NCBI RefSeq assembly: GCF_947502415.1
Contig: NZ_CANMZV010000002.1
Span: 248,001-312,000, forward strand
DNA length: 64,000 nucleotides
Direction of reading: 5' to 3'
Origin: an uncultured Photobacterium sp.
GTDB lineage: Bacteria > Pseudomonadota > Gammaproteobacteria > Enterobacterales > Vibrionaceae
Shown here: piece by piece, positions 1 to 11,082 of the stretch
How positions within the stretch are numbered: position 1 is the stretch's first letter
Layout: every line of letters begins with the position of its first letter
Made by a program: the position numbers and the translations under genes
Notes under the pieces: generated by a model
The model's input: only the letters and a program-made list of their open reading frames with translations
Told to the model about the DNA's origin: nothing
The model's database searches: none

Positions 1-1
1 C

Positions 2-622
2 CTGAAAACGCCGAAGGCTATCACGGTATACATCACTTTTGCCCTGACGATTATTCTGTGGTTGATGGGTTCGTCTCACGGCATGAATTCATATACCGTT
101 GCTCTTATCCCGGTCGCGGTTTTTTCTTTAACCGGCATTATCAACAAGGAAGACTTGAAGAAGATTTCCTGGGATGTGCTGTGGTTGGTTTCTGGCGGTA
201 TTGCGTTGGGTTTAGCGTTAGATCAAACCGGACTCGCTCGCCTGGTGGTGCACAGTATTCCGTTTGATAGTTATTCCCCGTATGTGGTGCTAGCTGGTTC
301 GGCGTTGTTGTGTTTGGTGATGGCTAATTTCATGTCTCATACCGCAACGGCTAACCTGCTGATGCCTATCATGGCTGCGCTGGGTACTTCAATGGCGACG
401 CTGGTTCCACTCGGCGGTGAAATTACTTTGATTTTGGTTGTTACTTTTGCAGCGTCCCTTGGCATGTCACTTCCAATCAGTACTCCGCCGAATGCCTTGG
501 CTCATGCAACAGGCCATGTCGAGAGTAATCAAATGGCCCGTCTCGGGGTGATCATCGGATTGGTAGGTGTGGCGCTGAGCTTTGTGATGATCTGGGCTTT
601 GCACATGATTGATCATATTTAA
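2..622 (+). CDS. SLC13/DASS-family sodium:carboxylate transporter, C-terminal part (5' end outside window)
   Basis: The reading frame is open from base 2, so the gene begins upstream of the window; 206 C-terminal residues are visible. They are very hydrophobic, with about five membrane spans. They carry the second SLC13 signature stretch NFMSHTATANLLMPI followed by a PISTPPNALAHATG segment; such SNT/TxP motifs bind Na+ and the carboxylate in VcINDY-type transporters. The family imports di- or tricarboxylates or sulfate across the inner membrane with sodium; the exact substrate cannot be read from this part. The stop lies 42 bases before a sensor-kinase gene on the same strand, so the kinase may sense something linked to this transport. 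The family call is confident, the substrate unknown. Confidence 0.85.
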   Translation: MKTPKAITVYITFALTIILWLMGSSHGMNSYTVALIPVAVFSLTGIINKEDLKKISWDVLWLVSGGIALGLALDQTGLARLVVHSIPFDSYSPYVVLAGSALLCLVMANFMSHTATANLLMPIMAALGTSMATLVPLGGEITLILVVTFAASLGMSLPISTPPNALAHATGHVESNQMARLGVIIGLVGVALSFVMIWALHMIDHI

Positions 623-664
623 TGTCGGTATGAACCAAAACAGCGATTGGTTTACGGAGAACAC

Positions 665-1990
665 ATGTATCAACCGAAAACGCTAGAGCGCATCATTGAT
701 GTTTATTTTCGGAAGCTAAACCGCGTAATCTCGGTGAAGGCAGGGACGCAGGTTTTAAAGCAAGATGGCTTCAACGATAAGTTGTACTGGGTGAAAAAAG
801 GGGAGCTTTACGGCTACCTGAAAAATGAAAGTAATAGCCTGACAACCAGAGTTTTTCGGGTTAAGCCGGGGATGTTCTTCGGTGTGCACAGTTTTTTCTC
901 CCGTACGCTGGTGGCATCAACCACAGTGATTGCTGAGACGGACAGTGAGCTGGCATGGATTGATCTGGATACGAAGGTTGTCGAGCCGGAGAGCTATGGA
1001 TCGCTTAGTGAGCAGTTTATGCCAGTGATGATGCATGAATTGGCGCAGCGTCAGGTGCTGGCCGGGATGCAGGCTTTTGAGAAAGAAAAAGCTCTGCAGA
1101 AACTTTATGTTGCCGAGCAGATGACAACATTGGGCCAGCTGGCCGCCGGTATCGCGCATGAGCTGAATAATGCCGTCGGGGTACTGAGCAGCAAAACGGA
1201 AGGGGTGCAGAGTGAAATTTGTCGTTTTTTGCAGGAAAGTAAGCCTGAAGTCAGTCATTTTCTTGAGTTAGGGATCAGTGATGGACAGTCGGTTCCGTCC
1301 TCAGAAGTGCGAAAAAGAGCGCGGGAGTTGCAGGAGTTACATGGGCTTGAACGAGAGCAGGCCAGACAGTTGGCACGGGCGCAACCTAAGGGGGAAGTCC
1401 CGACATCCTGGCTTGAAAACTTGGAAGAAGCATTGCAGTACTGGGATTTAGGACGAGATCTGCATGATATGCGTCTGGCGTCGAAGCATGCCACCAGTAT
1501 TGTCCGCTCGGTAAAGCAACTGGGAGGCACAGATCATTTTCGTCAGCCTGATATTGATATTAATGACACAATCAATAAGTCGCTGTCATTGTTACAGAGC
1601 AGTCTTCGCCGGATCAATGTCGTACTGCGTCCAGCTGTACTGCCTGCAATTTCTGCCAGTTCGACGGAGTTGGTACAGGTTTGGGTGAATATTATCAAGA
1701 ACGCCTGCGATGCAATGGAAGATATGTCAGATCCGCAGCTAGAGATTATCACCCGACATTCAAAGAACAGGTTGCTTGTTACCATCAGCAATAATGGGCC
1801 GATGATAGATGAAGTGACCCGGAGAAAGATTTTTCAGCCCAACTTCACTACCAAGAAAGGTGGACTGTCGTTTGGTTTAGGGCTGGGGCTGGCAATTGTC
1901 CAGCGTATTGTGCACAGCTATGGTGGCACAATTGCTCTTAAGAGCGATCCGGAGAAAACAAAATTTCGAATCAAATTGCCAATCGCGTGA
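665..1990 (+). CDS. Sensor histidine kinase with N-terminal cyclic-nucleotide-binding-type domain
   Basis: Soluble kinase of 441 residues; no membrane span is seen. Residues about 15-120 look like a CRP/cNMP-binding jelly roll (KQDGFNDKLYWVKKGELYGY, then RVKPGMFFGVHSFF). A short linker leads to a HisKA-type H-box, GQLAAGIAHELNNAVG, with the likely phospho-acceptor at His165. The catalytic domain has an N-box (NIIKNACDAMED), a G1 box (SNNGP) and a G2 box (FGLGLGLAIV). I start it at ATG 665, five bases after GGAG, rather than at the upstream TTG 647. An insert of about 90 residues with coiled-coil character separates the H-box helix from the catalytic domain. The response regulator follows after nine bases, so the two form a two-component pair. 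Whether the N-terminal domain binds a nucleotide is unknown. Confidence 0.85.
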   Translation: MYQPKTLERIIDVYFRKLNRVISVKAGTQVLKQDGFNDKLYWVKKGELYGYLKNESNSLTTRVFRVKPGMFFGVHSFFSRTLVASTTVIAETDSELAWIDLDTKVVEPESYGSLSEQFMPVMMHELAQRQVLAGMQAFEKEKALQKLYVAEQMTTLGQLAAGIAHELNNAVGVLSSKTEGVQSEICRFLQESKPEVSHFLELGISDGQSVPSSEVRKRARELQELHGLEREQARQLARAQPKGEVPTSWLENLEEALQYWDLGRDLHDMRLASKHATSIVRSVKQLGGTDHFRQPDIDINDTINKSLSLLQSSLRRINVVLRPAVLPAISASSTELVQVWVNIIKNACDAMEDMSDPQLEIITRHSKNRLLVTISNNGPMIDEVTRRKIFQPNFTTKKGGLSFGLGLGLAIVQRIVHSYGGTIALKSDPEKTKFRIKLPIA

Positions 1991-1999
1991 GGGATGGTT

Positions 2000-2473
2000 A
2001 TGGAAAAGCTAAATGTCATCTGTGTAGATGATCAGAGGGAAGTATTGAGCGCGGTACTTAAGGATCTGGCACCGCTGAACGATTTTTTTAACGTTGAAGA
2101 TTGTGAATCGGCAGACGAGGCATTGGAGTTGATCGATGAGCTGGATGCCGAAGGGGAGTATATTGCACTGGTGATCTCGGATCATGTCATGCCGGGTAAA
2201 ACAGGCGTTGAATTACTGACGGATATTTCGCAGGACCCGCGTTTTACCCAGACGAAGAAAGTATTGTTGACCGGTCAGGCTACTCACCAAGATACGATAG
2301 AGGCTATTAACCGCGCGCGTATCGAGAGTTATTTTGAAAAACCGTGGAAAGCTGAAGCCTTACTTACAACGGCACGTAGCCTGATCACTGAATATATATT
2401 CGATTCGGGATTGGACTATCAGACATGGGCGGACATTTTGGATAACAGTGTTGTTTTCCGACGTCTCCGTTAG
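2000..2473 (+). CDS. Receiver-only response regulator
   Basis: 157 residues: one receiver (REC) domain and a short C-terminal tail, with no DNA-binding or enzymatic output domain. The acidic pocket is Asp10/Asp11, the phospho-acceptor is Asp61 (VISDHVMPG), the conserved Thr is 91 (LLTGQA) and the conserved Lys is 114 (YFEKPW). ATG 2000 is chosen because GAGGG sits six bases upstream; ATG 1994 would leave no spacing. It follows the kinase at once and is probably its partner. The FEKPW form is typical of regulators of the RpfG/HD-GYP and VieB type, but here no HD-GYP domain follows. Output may be by protein-protein contact. Confidence 0.85.
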   Translation: MEKLNVICVDDQREVLSAVLKDLAPLNDFFNVEDCESADEALELIDELDAEGEYIALVISDHVMPGKTGVELLTDISQDPRFTQTKKVLLTGQATHQDTIEAINRARIESYFEKPWKAEALLTTARSLITEYIFDSGLDYQTWADILDNSVVFRRLR

Positions 2474-2504
2474 TTTAGTTATGTAGACATCACTCATGAA
2501 TGAT

Positions 2505-2535
2505 ATGCAAGGAAAGGCGTTTCCTTGCATTTGTC
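2505..2535 (+). terminator. Hairpin after the two-component pair, probable terminator
   Basis: Perfect 11-bp stem (ATGCAAGGAAA / TTTCCTTGCAT) with a GGCG loop, 32 bases after the response-regulator stop. The following bases are only moderately T-rich, so termination may be partial. Confidence 0.6.
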
Positions 2536-2705
2536 TCTGCGTGTTCTTTTTTTGTATTTTATTATTAGCCTCAAACTCAATGCTCTTTCCTGCTCACCTG
2601 CTCATTCAGGGACACACCCTAGTTACATTTTTTAGAGCGAATTTGCTCGGATTGCAATGGGTTACTAGTATCCAATCAATACTGAATTATTCCTAAGGTA
2701 TCGGT

Positions 2706-3620
2706 ATGTTGGAAAAATATCTGGATATTCATCCTGAAGTACAAAAAGCATTGCAGGCTGGGAAGCCGGTTGTTGCGCTTGAATCGACCATTATTACACA
2801 CGGTATGCCTTATCCGCAGAATCTTGAAACAGCACTGAAAGTTGAGCAAATTGTCCGTACTAGCGGCGTAATACCGGCAACAATGGCGATTTTGCATGGG
2901 CGTTTAAAAGTTGGTCTGGCCCCTGAGGAAATTGAATACCTGGCTAAACTTGGCAGAGATGTTGTAAAGACTAGTCGGCGGGATATTCCGTTTATGATTG
3001 CGATGCAGTCTGATGGGGCGACAACCGTTGCTGCAACCATGATATTGGCAAGTATTGCCGGAATAAGGGTGTTCTCAACCGGCGGTATTGGTGGAGTTCA
3101 TCGAGCTGCACCAGAAACGTTTGATATTTCAGCTGATCTGCAAGAGCTGGCAAAAACAGATGTTGCGGTGGTGTGTGCTGGCGTGAAATCGGTACTTGAT
3201 ATTGGTTTGACCCTTGAGTATCTGGAGACGCAAGGCGTGCCTGTTGTGGGATACCAAACCAGCCGGCTGCCGGCATTTTATACCCGAGATAGCGGCTATG
3301 GTGTTGATTACCAGCTTGATTCTCCGGAAGAAATTGCTCAGGTTATGAAAGTGAAGTGGGAGATGGGACTAAAGGGCGGCATTGTGGTCGCCAATCCGGT
3401 CCCTGAGGACTACTCAATGGATAAGAGCCTCATGGACGAGGTGATCGCAGAGGCTATTATTGAAATGGAGCAAGCAGGAGTGACAGGTAAAGAAACGACA
3501 CCGTTACTGCTGGCTAAAGTTGCCGAAAAATCAGCTGGCGAGAGTCTGAATTCGAACATTGCCTTAGTCTTCAATAATGCCAGGCTAGCGGCGCAGATAG
3601 CAATCAGTTATGCAAAGTGA
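2706..3620 (+). CDS. psuG: Pseudouridine-5'-phosphate glycosidase
   Basis: 304 residues, the normal length for PsuG, which reversibly splits pseudouridine 5'-phosphate into uracil and ribose 5-phosphate in the cytoplasm. The sequence opens with the family stretch ALESTIITHGMPYPQN and has the glycine-rich STGGIGGVHR segment and VVCAGVKSVLDI, all typical. The start has AAGGT about five bases upstream. In many bacteria the kinase psuK, which makes the substrate, is adjacent or fused. Here neither neighbour is a sugar kinase: a heavy-metal ATPase follows and a receiver protein precedes. psuG therefore stands alone, with udp (another uracil-releasing enzyme) 2.9 kb downstream. Confidence 0.93.
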   Translation: MLEKYLDIHPEVQKALQAGKPVVALESTIITHGMPYPQNLETALKVEQIVRTSGVIPATMAILHGRLKVGLAPEEIEYLAKLGRDVVKTSRRDIPFMIAMQSDGATTVAATMILASIAGIRVFSTGGIGGVHRAAPETFDISADLQELAKTDVAVVCAGVKSVLDIGLTLEYLETQGVPVVGYQTSRLPAFYTRDSGYGVDYQLDSPEEIAQVMKVKWEMGLKGGIVVANPVPEDYSMDKSLMDEVIAEAIIEMEQAGVTGKETTPLLLAKVAEKSAGESLNSNIALVFNNARLAAQIAISYAK

Positions 3621-3660
3621 ATGTGTGAGGGGAAAATCTATTATTGCTTAATATTACCTA

Positions 3661-3692
3661 TTGACCTTAGAGTCGACTCCAAGGTTTATAGT
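3661..3692 (+). promoter_or_regulatory. MerR/ZntR-type promoter and operator of zntA
   Basis: A -35 element TTGACC (3661-3666) and a -10 element TATAGT (3687-3692) are separated by 20 bp. This is the overlong spacer used by MerR-family metal activators. The spacer holds a 20-bp dyad at 3665-3684 centred on GAGTCGACTC, symmetrical at 18 of 20 positions, close to the known ZntR/CadR-type operator. It lies 40 bases before zntA, so Zn/Cd/Pb-induced activation by a ZntR-like protein encoded outside the window is expected. Confidence 0.85.
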
Positions 3693-3731
3693 TATTGCAA
3701 ATGGTAAATAATCGCATATAGGAGAGTAACC

Positions 3732-6206
3732 ATGTGTGCTCAATGCAATAACAAGAAACCGCATATTCATACCGTTCAACCAATAGCCGTTGGTGCCAGC
3801 TCGGTACGCGTCGAACAAGGTGCTACTGAAGTATGCACCTGTGCGGTGGGGGCTGCTGAAGTCTGTAGTTCTGATTCAGAAAGTGGTGGTGATCCAGGTG
3901 CTGACGACGAACCCGCTGGACGAAAACCAAGTTTTACTATAGAAGCATTAGCCGGAGAGCTGGGCAAGCCTGCGATGCATTCTTTATCCTCGGCAAAATT
4001 AGAACAATTTTCTAAATCACCTTGTTGTACATCTAGCAGCGGCTCTGCCACTGTCAATGAACTCGATGAGTTGGCAATAGAAAAAGAGCTTATTCAAACA
4101 TCAAATAGTCATACCTTAAGTTGGAAAATCCAGAATATGGATTGTCCGAGTTGTGCCCGCAAACTCGAAACGGCGTTATCCGGTATTGAAGGACTGAAAA
4201 CAGCCAAAGTTCTGTTCGCGACACAAAAATTGGTCGTAACTGGTAACAGTAAAAACTTCGCCACTAAAATTGAAGAAAAAGCGAAAGAGACTGGTTTCCC
4301 ATTGGTATCAACCCGCATTAAAGCGACAGAAGCAGAGCCAAAGCAAACACTTAAACCGTACTTACCAGTGATCATGATTGCAGTCATGATGCTGGTTTCG
4401 TTATTGATTGATCGCAGTTCTGAAACGTACGGAATCATTGCATTTACAGCAACCACGTTGCTGGGGCTGATTCCGATCGTAAAAAGAGCCATTAGCCTTG
4501 GTAAGTCTGGTACACCGTTTTCTATTGAAACTCTGATGTCCGTTGCGGCTATTGGAGCCTTGTACCTGGGCGAAACCGCCGAGGCAGCCATGGTATTACT
4601 GTTGTTTTTGATTGGTGAACAGCTCGAAGGTTACGCTTCTGCTCGTGCTCGTAGCGGCGTTAAAGCCTTGATGGATCTTGTTCCCGAGCAAGCTTTGGTT
4701 ATTCGTCCTGATGGTTCCAGGGTAAAAGTAGCGGCCGAGGAGCTGAGAAAAGAGGATGTAATAGAAGTTGCCCCGGGCGGACGTCTGCCTGCCGATGCGA
4801 TTTTAGCGGATACCTCTGCCAGTTTCGATGAAAGTGCGCTGACCGGTGAGTCTGTGCCTGTTGAGCGTCTGCGAGGCGAGCAGGTAATGGCGGGATCGTT
4901 AGTGACAGATAAGCTTGTACGCCTGACGATTGTCTCCGAACAAGGTGATAATGCTATCGATCGGATCCTTCACCTGATAGAAGATGCTGAATCTCGTAAA
5001 GCGCCTCTGGAGCGGTTTATTGACCGCTTCAGCCGATGGTATACCCCGGCCATGATTGTGCTGGCCGCGTTGGTAATTGTGATTCCACCGCTGATGTTTG
5101 GTCAGGCATGGAGTGAATGGATTTATAAAGGATTGACGTTACTCCTGATTGCCTGCCCTTGTGCTCTTGTTATTTCAATACCGGCTGCGATTACTTCGGG
5201 GCTGGCAGCGGGGGCACATCGTGGTGCTTTGATTAAAGGTGGTGCTGCGCTTGAACAACTAGGGCATATAGAAACAGTGGCTTTTGATAAAACCGGGACC
5301 CTGACCCAGGGTAAGCCTGTGATGACAGATATCATCAGCTGGGATGGCGATGAAGATAAGTTGCTACATCAGGCCGCAGCTGTCGAGGACGGTTCATTGC
5401 ATCCGTTGGCTCAGGCCGTGGTTAAGGCAGCTGAGGCGCGGGGATTACCTCCGCTCGTGGCTGATGAGCGTGAGGCTCTGCCCGGACGAGGGATTCAGGG
5501 GGTAATCGATGGTGATACTGTATTGTTGGCTGCCGCAGACCGCTTACCTGAAGCTATAAAGCTGACGGACGCGCAGCAGGTTGAGGTGGAACTGCTAGAA
5601 GGTGAAGGTAAGACGTTGGTGGTCGCGGTGCGTAATGGTCAGCCCGTTGGTCTGATTGCGTGGCGGGATAATCTGCGTGATGACACTCGAGATGCCATTA
5701 AGAATCTTAAAGCTATGGGGATTCATTCGGTTATGTTGACTGGTGATAATCCGCGTGCTGCTGCTGCAATCGCTAAAGAGATCGATATTGATTTCCGTGC
5801 CGGCCTGTTACCAGCCGATAAGGTAACAGAAGTTGAGCGGGCTAATCTGAACGCGAAGGTCGCTATGGTTGGTGATGGGATTAATGATGCGCCAGCGATG
5901 AAAACGGCGTCAATCGGCATTGCTATGGGGGGAGGTACGGATGTTGCGCTTGAAACTGCTGATGCAGCGTTGACTCATAATCGGATCTCAGAGCTTCCCG
6001 TGATGATTGCTTTGTCACGAGCGACCTTGACCAACATTCGCCAGAATATCTTTTTGGCGCTGGGCCTCAAAGGTGTCTTCCTTGTTACCACACTGCTTGG
6101 ACTGACTGGGTTGTGGGTAGCGGTATTAGCCGATAGCGGGGCAACAGCATTAGTTACATTGAATGCATTGAGGTTATTACGATTTGGAGTCAAAACTGAA
6201 TCATAA
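3732..6206 (+). CDS. zntA: Zn2+/Cd2+/Pb2+-exporting P1B-type ATPase
   Basis: 824 residues; exports divalent soft metals across the inner membrane using ATP. In order: a Cys- and acid-containing N-terminal extension of about 125 residues (Cys2, 5, 35, 37, 45, 98, 99); one HMA metal-binding domain with MDCPSC at 136-141; the membrane domain with the transport motif CPC at 474-476; phosphorylation motif DKTGTLT with Asp519; hinge GDGINDAP. CPC plus the HMA domain and the ZntR-type promoter point to group-2 (Zn/Cd/Pb) rather than copper. The extension is longer than in E. coli ZntA, where the HMA domain lies nearer the N terminus, and may be an extra metal-sequestering tail. The start has GGAGAG upstream. 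A strong terminator follows. Confidence 0.93.
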   Translation: MCAQCNNKKPHIHTVQPIAVGASSVRVEQGATEVCTCAVGAAEVCSSDSESGGDPGADDEPAGRKPSFTIEALAGELGKPAMHSLSSAKLEQFSKSPCCTSSSGSATVNELDELAIEKELIQTSNSHTLSWKIQNMDCPSCARKLETALSGIEGLKTAKVLFATQKLVVTGNSKNFATKIEEKAKETGFPLVSTRIKATEAEPKQTLKPYLPVIMIAVMMLVSLLIDRSSETYGIIAFTATTLLGLIPIVKRAISLGKSGTPFSIETLMSVAAIGALYLGETAEAAMVLLLFLIGEQLEGYASARARSGVKALMDLVPEQALVIRPDGSRVKVAAEELRKEDVIEVAPGGRLPADAILADTSASFDESALTGESVPVERLRGEQVMAGSLVTDKLVRLTIVSEQGDNAIDRILHLIEDAESRKAPLERFIDRFSRWYTPAMIVLAALVIVIPPLMFGQAWSEWIYKGLTLLLIACPCALVISIPAAITSGLAAGAHRGALIKGGAALEQLGHIETVAFDKTGTLTQGKPVMTDIISWDGDEDKLLHQAAAVEDGSLHPLAQAVVKAAEARGLPPLVADEREALPGRGIQGVIDGDTVLLAAADRLPEAIKLTDAQQVEVELLEGEGKTLVVAVRNGQPVGLIAWRDNLRDDTRDAIKNLKAMGIHSVMLTGDNPRAAAAIAKEIDIDFRAGLLPADKVTEVERANLNAKVAMVGDGINDAPAMKTASIGIAMGGGTDVALETADAALTHNRISELPVMIALSRATLTNIRQNIFLALGLKGVFLVTTLLGLTGLWVAVLADSGATALVTLNALRLLRFGVKTES

Positions 6207-6230
6207 TTGTCTTTAAACGCTAAAATAATC

Positions 6231-6260
6231 AAAAAGCATCACTATCAGTGATGCTTTTTT
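6231..6260 (+). terminator. Rho-independent terminator after zntA
   Basis: Stem AAAAAGCATCAC / GTGATGCTTTTT with loop TATCA, ending in a T run. The A-run/T-run symmetry would let it work in both directions. Confidence 0.85.
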
Positions 6261-6357
6261 AATGCGCATGATTTTGTGATATAGCGCATAGGTAACCGTT
6301 TTTATGTGATCTGTGTATCTTTTTTTTGAGAAATGAAATTGCGGGTATTTCTCATGT

Positions 6358-6373
6358 TGTGATTCTAATCACT
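6358..6373 (+). promoter_or_regulatory. CRP-like binding site upstream of udp
   Basis: TGTGA-TTCTAA-TCACT matches the CRP consensus TGTGA-N6-TCACA at nine of ten positions. It lies 150 bases before the udp start. In E. coli udp is controlled by CRP and CytR, so catabolite control is expected here too. I cannot place a CytR half-site with confidence. Confidence 0.65.
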
Positions 6374-6523
6374 AAAACATGAAGATCTATCAGCTATTGT
6401 TATCTGGCGTTTTGATAATGCTTTCATTGAGAGCATTGCCAAAACAATGACTTATTTTTGACAAATAACCGCAGCCCTCAAGCGCCCCCTTATTTAGCGG
6501 TAAAGTATAAAAAGGATATGACT

Positions 6524-7291
6524 ATGTCTGACAACGCAGTATTCCACCTAGGTGTAACAAAAGAAGATCTAAACGGTGCCGAACTGGCCATTATCCCAGG
6601 TGATCCAGCTCGTGTTGAAAAGATCGCAAACCTAATGGAAAACCCAGAATTTCTAGCCAGCGCTCGTGAATACACTGTTTACCGTGCGAAACTGGATGGT
6701 AAATCTGTTGTTGTTTGTTCAACTGGTATCGGTGGCCCGTCAACGTCTATTGCTGTTGAAGAGCTAGCGCAACTGGGTGTTCGTACTTTCCTACGTGTTG
6801 GTACAACTGGTGCGATCCAGCCACATATTAATGTTGGTGATATGATCGTAACTACGGGTTCTGTTCGTCTTGACGGTGCTAGCCTGCACTTTGCTCCAAT
6901 GGAGTTCCCAGCAGTAGCGGATTTCAGTGTAGCAACAGCAATGAAAGCGGCATGTGATGCTGATGGCGCAACAGTACACACAGGTGTAACTGCATCAAGC
7001 GATACTTTCTACCCAGGTCAGGAGCGTTACGATACGTTCTCTGGTCGTGTAGTTCGTCGTTTCCAAGGTTCTATGGATGAGTGGCAGCAAATGGGCGTGC
7101 TTAACTTCGAAATGGAATCAGCAACTCTGCTAACGATGTGTGCAAGTTCTGGCCTACGTGCAGGTTGTGTAGCTGGTGTTATCATCAACCGTACTCAGAA
7201 AGAGATCCCAGATCACGCGACTCTGAAAGAAACTGAAAAGCGTTCTATCAAGGTGGTAGTTGACGCAGCTCGCCGCATGTTGGCTGAGTAA
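6524..7291 (+). CDS. udp: Uridine phosphorylase
   Basis: 255 residues, close to the E. coli enzyme (253). Cytoplasmic; phosphorolyses uridine to uracil and ribose 1-phosphate. The start at ATG 6524 ([11 protein letters not shown]) aligns with the E. coli N terminus and has AAGGA seven bases upstream; the longer open frame upstream is not coding. Family motifs: IIPGDPARV (phosphate loop), [20 protein letters not shown] and NFEMESATL with the nucleoside-ribose Glu. The codon use is visibly more uniform than that of neighbouring genes (GGT, CGT and CTA preferred), suggesting high expression. Its 3' untranslated region carries one copy of a structured repeat before the terminator. Confidence 0.96.
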   Translation: MSDNAVFHLGVTKEDLNGAELAIIPGDPARVEKIANLMENPEFLASAREYTVYRAKLDGKSVVVCSTGIGGPSTSIAVEELAQLGVRTFLRVGTTGAIQPHINVGDMIVTTGSVRLDGASLHFAPMEFPAVADFSVATAMKAACDADGATVHTGVTASSDTFYPGQERYDTFSGRVVRRFQGSMDEWQQMGVLNFEMESATLLTMCASSGLRAGCVAGVIINRTQKEIPDHATLKETEKRSIKVVVDAARRMLAE

Positions 7292-7306
7292 CTTCAATCC
7301 CTTGTT

Positions 7307-7384
7307 ATTTAATATGATAACTGCGTTGGAAGTGCTCATTGATAGTCATCAACTGCGTGCTTCCGCCTTGTTCTTGAATTAAAT
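7307..7384. repeat. Structured repeat, copy 1 (udp 3' region)
   Basis: Nested paired element of 78 bases. Outer stem ATTTAAT (7307-7313) / ATTAAAT (7378-7384); middle stem GGAAG (7328-7332) / CTTCC (7360-7364); inner hairpin TTGAT-AGTC-ATCAA (7339-7352). It lies between the udp stop and its terminator. The same core recurs at 7464-7497 and 60864-60900 with compensating changes in the stems, so this is a conserved structure rather than chance. Confidence 0.7.
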
Positions 7385-7416
7385 TCCTACGGGCTTGAGT
7401 GTAATAGATTACAGAG

Positions 7417-7443
7417 AACCGGCGTATCGCGCCGGTTTTTTTA
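7417..7443 (+). terminator. Rho-independent terminator of udp
   Basis: Stem AACCGGCG / CGCCGGTT with loop TATCG, followed by a run of seven T (with one A inside the tail). Strong GC stem 125 bases after the udp stop. Confidence 0.88.
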
Positions 7444-7516
7444 TTGCCTCAATCTCTTCATCAGAATGCTCATTTATGTTTATAAACTCCGGGTTCCACT
7501 TTCGGCCTTGAGGCAA
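7444..7516. repeat. Structured repeat, copy 2 (after the udp terminator)
   Basis: Outer stem TTGCCTCAA (7444-7452) / TTGAGGCAA (7508-7516), a perfect 9 bp; middle stem GAA / TTC; inner hairpin TTTAT-GTTT-ATAAA. It shares the core GCTCATT...AACTCCG with copies 1 and 3, but its outer stem has an unrelated sequence. It begins directly after the udp terminator. Confidence 0.65.
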
Positions 7517-10817
<3,301 letters not shown>

Positions 10818-10863
10818 GGCTTTGTACCTTTAATTATGCATAGAACCCGCAATCACGTATAGA

Positions 10864-10895
10864 AACCGCTGTCATCTGGCAGCGGTTCATTTTTA
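10864..10895 (+). terminator. Terminator after the GH63 gene
   Basis: Stem AACCGCTGTCA / TGGCAGCGGTT (one G-T pair) followed by CATTTTT, 47 bases after the stop. Confidence 0.75.
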
Positions 10896-11082
10896 TCTGA
10901 ATAAATTGTTTACGCTTATCACACTTAGCGATTTGTTTACTGACTAAATCTCCAACCGGATTGTCGGCTTCACTTCTTCTGTCTATATATTAATTACATA
11001 GCTCCGGTCTTTATCGGGCAAATTTGAATATTCGGGTTTACCGATTGGTTTTCTTCAGGTTCATCATGACAAGGATTAGCTT

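Noticed and set aside
2496..2696. 66-codon hydrophobic ORF on the plus strand
   Set aside because: It begins before and runs through the terminator hairpin of the two-component pair, has no ribosome-binding site and looks like T-rich noncoding DNA.
4109..4591. 160-codon ORF opposite zntA
   Set aside because: Antisense shadow of the HMA and first membrane segments of ZntA; no family features or ribosome-binding site.
6270..6320. Extra CRP sites (TGTGATATAGCGCATA, TGTGATCTGTGTATCT) upstream of udp
   Set aside because: Only the left half matches; the site at 6358-6373 is much better.
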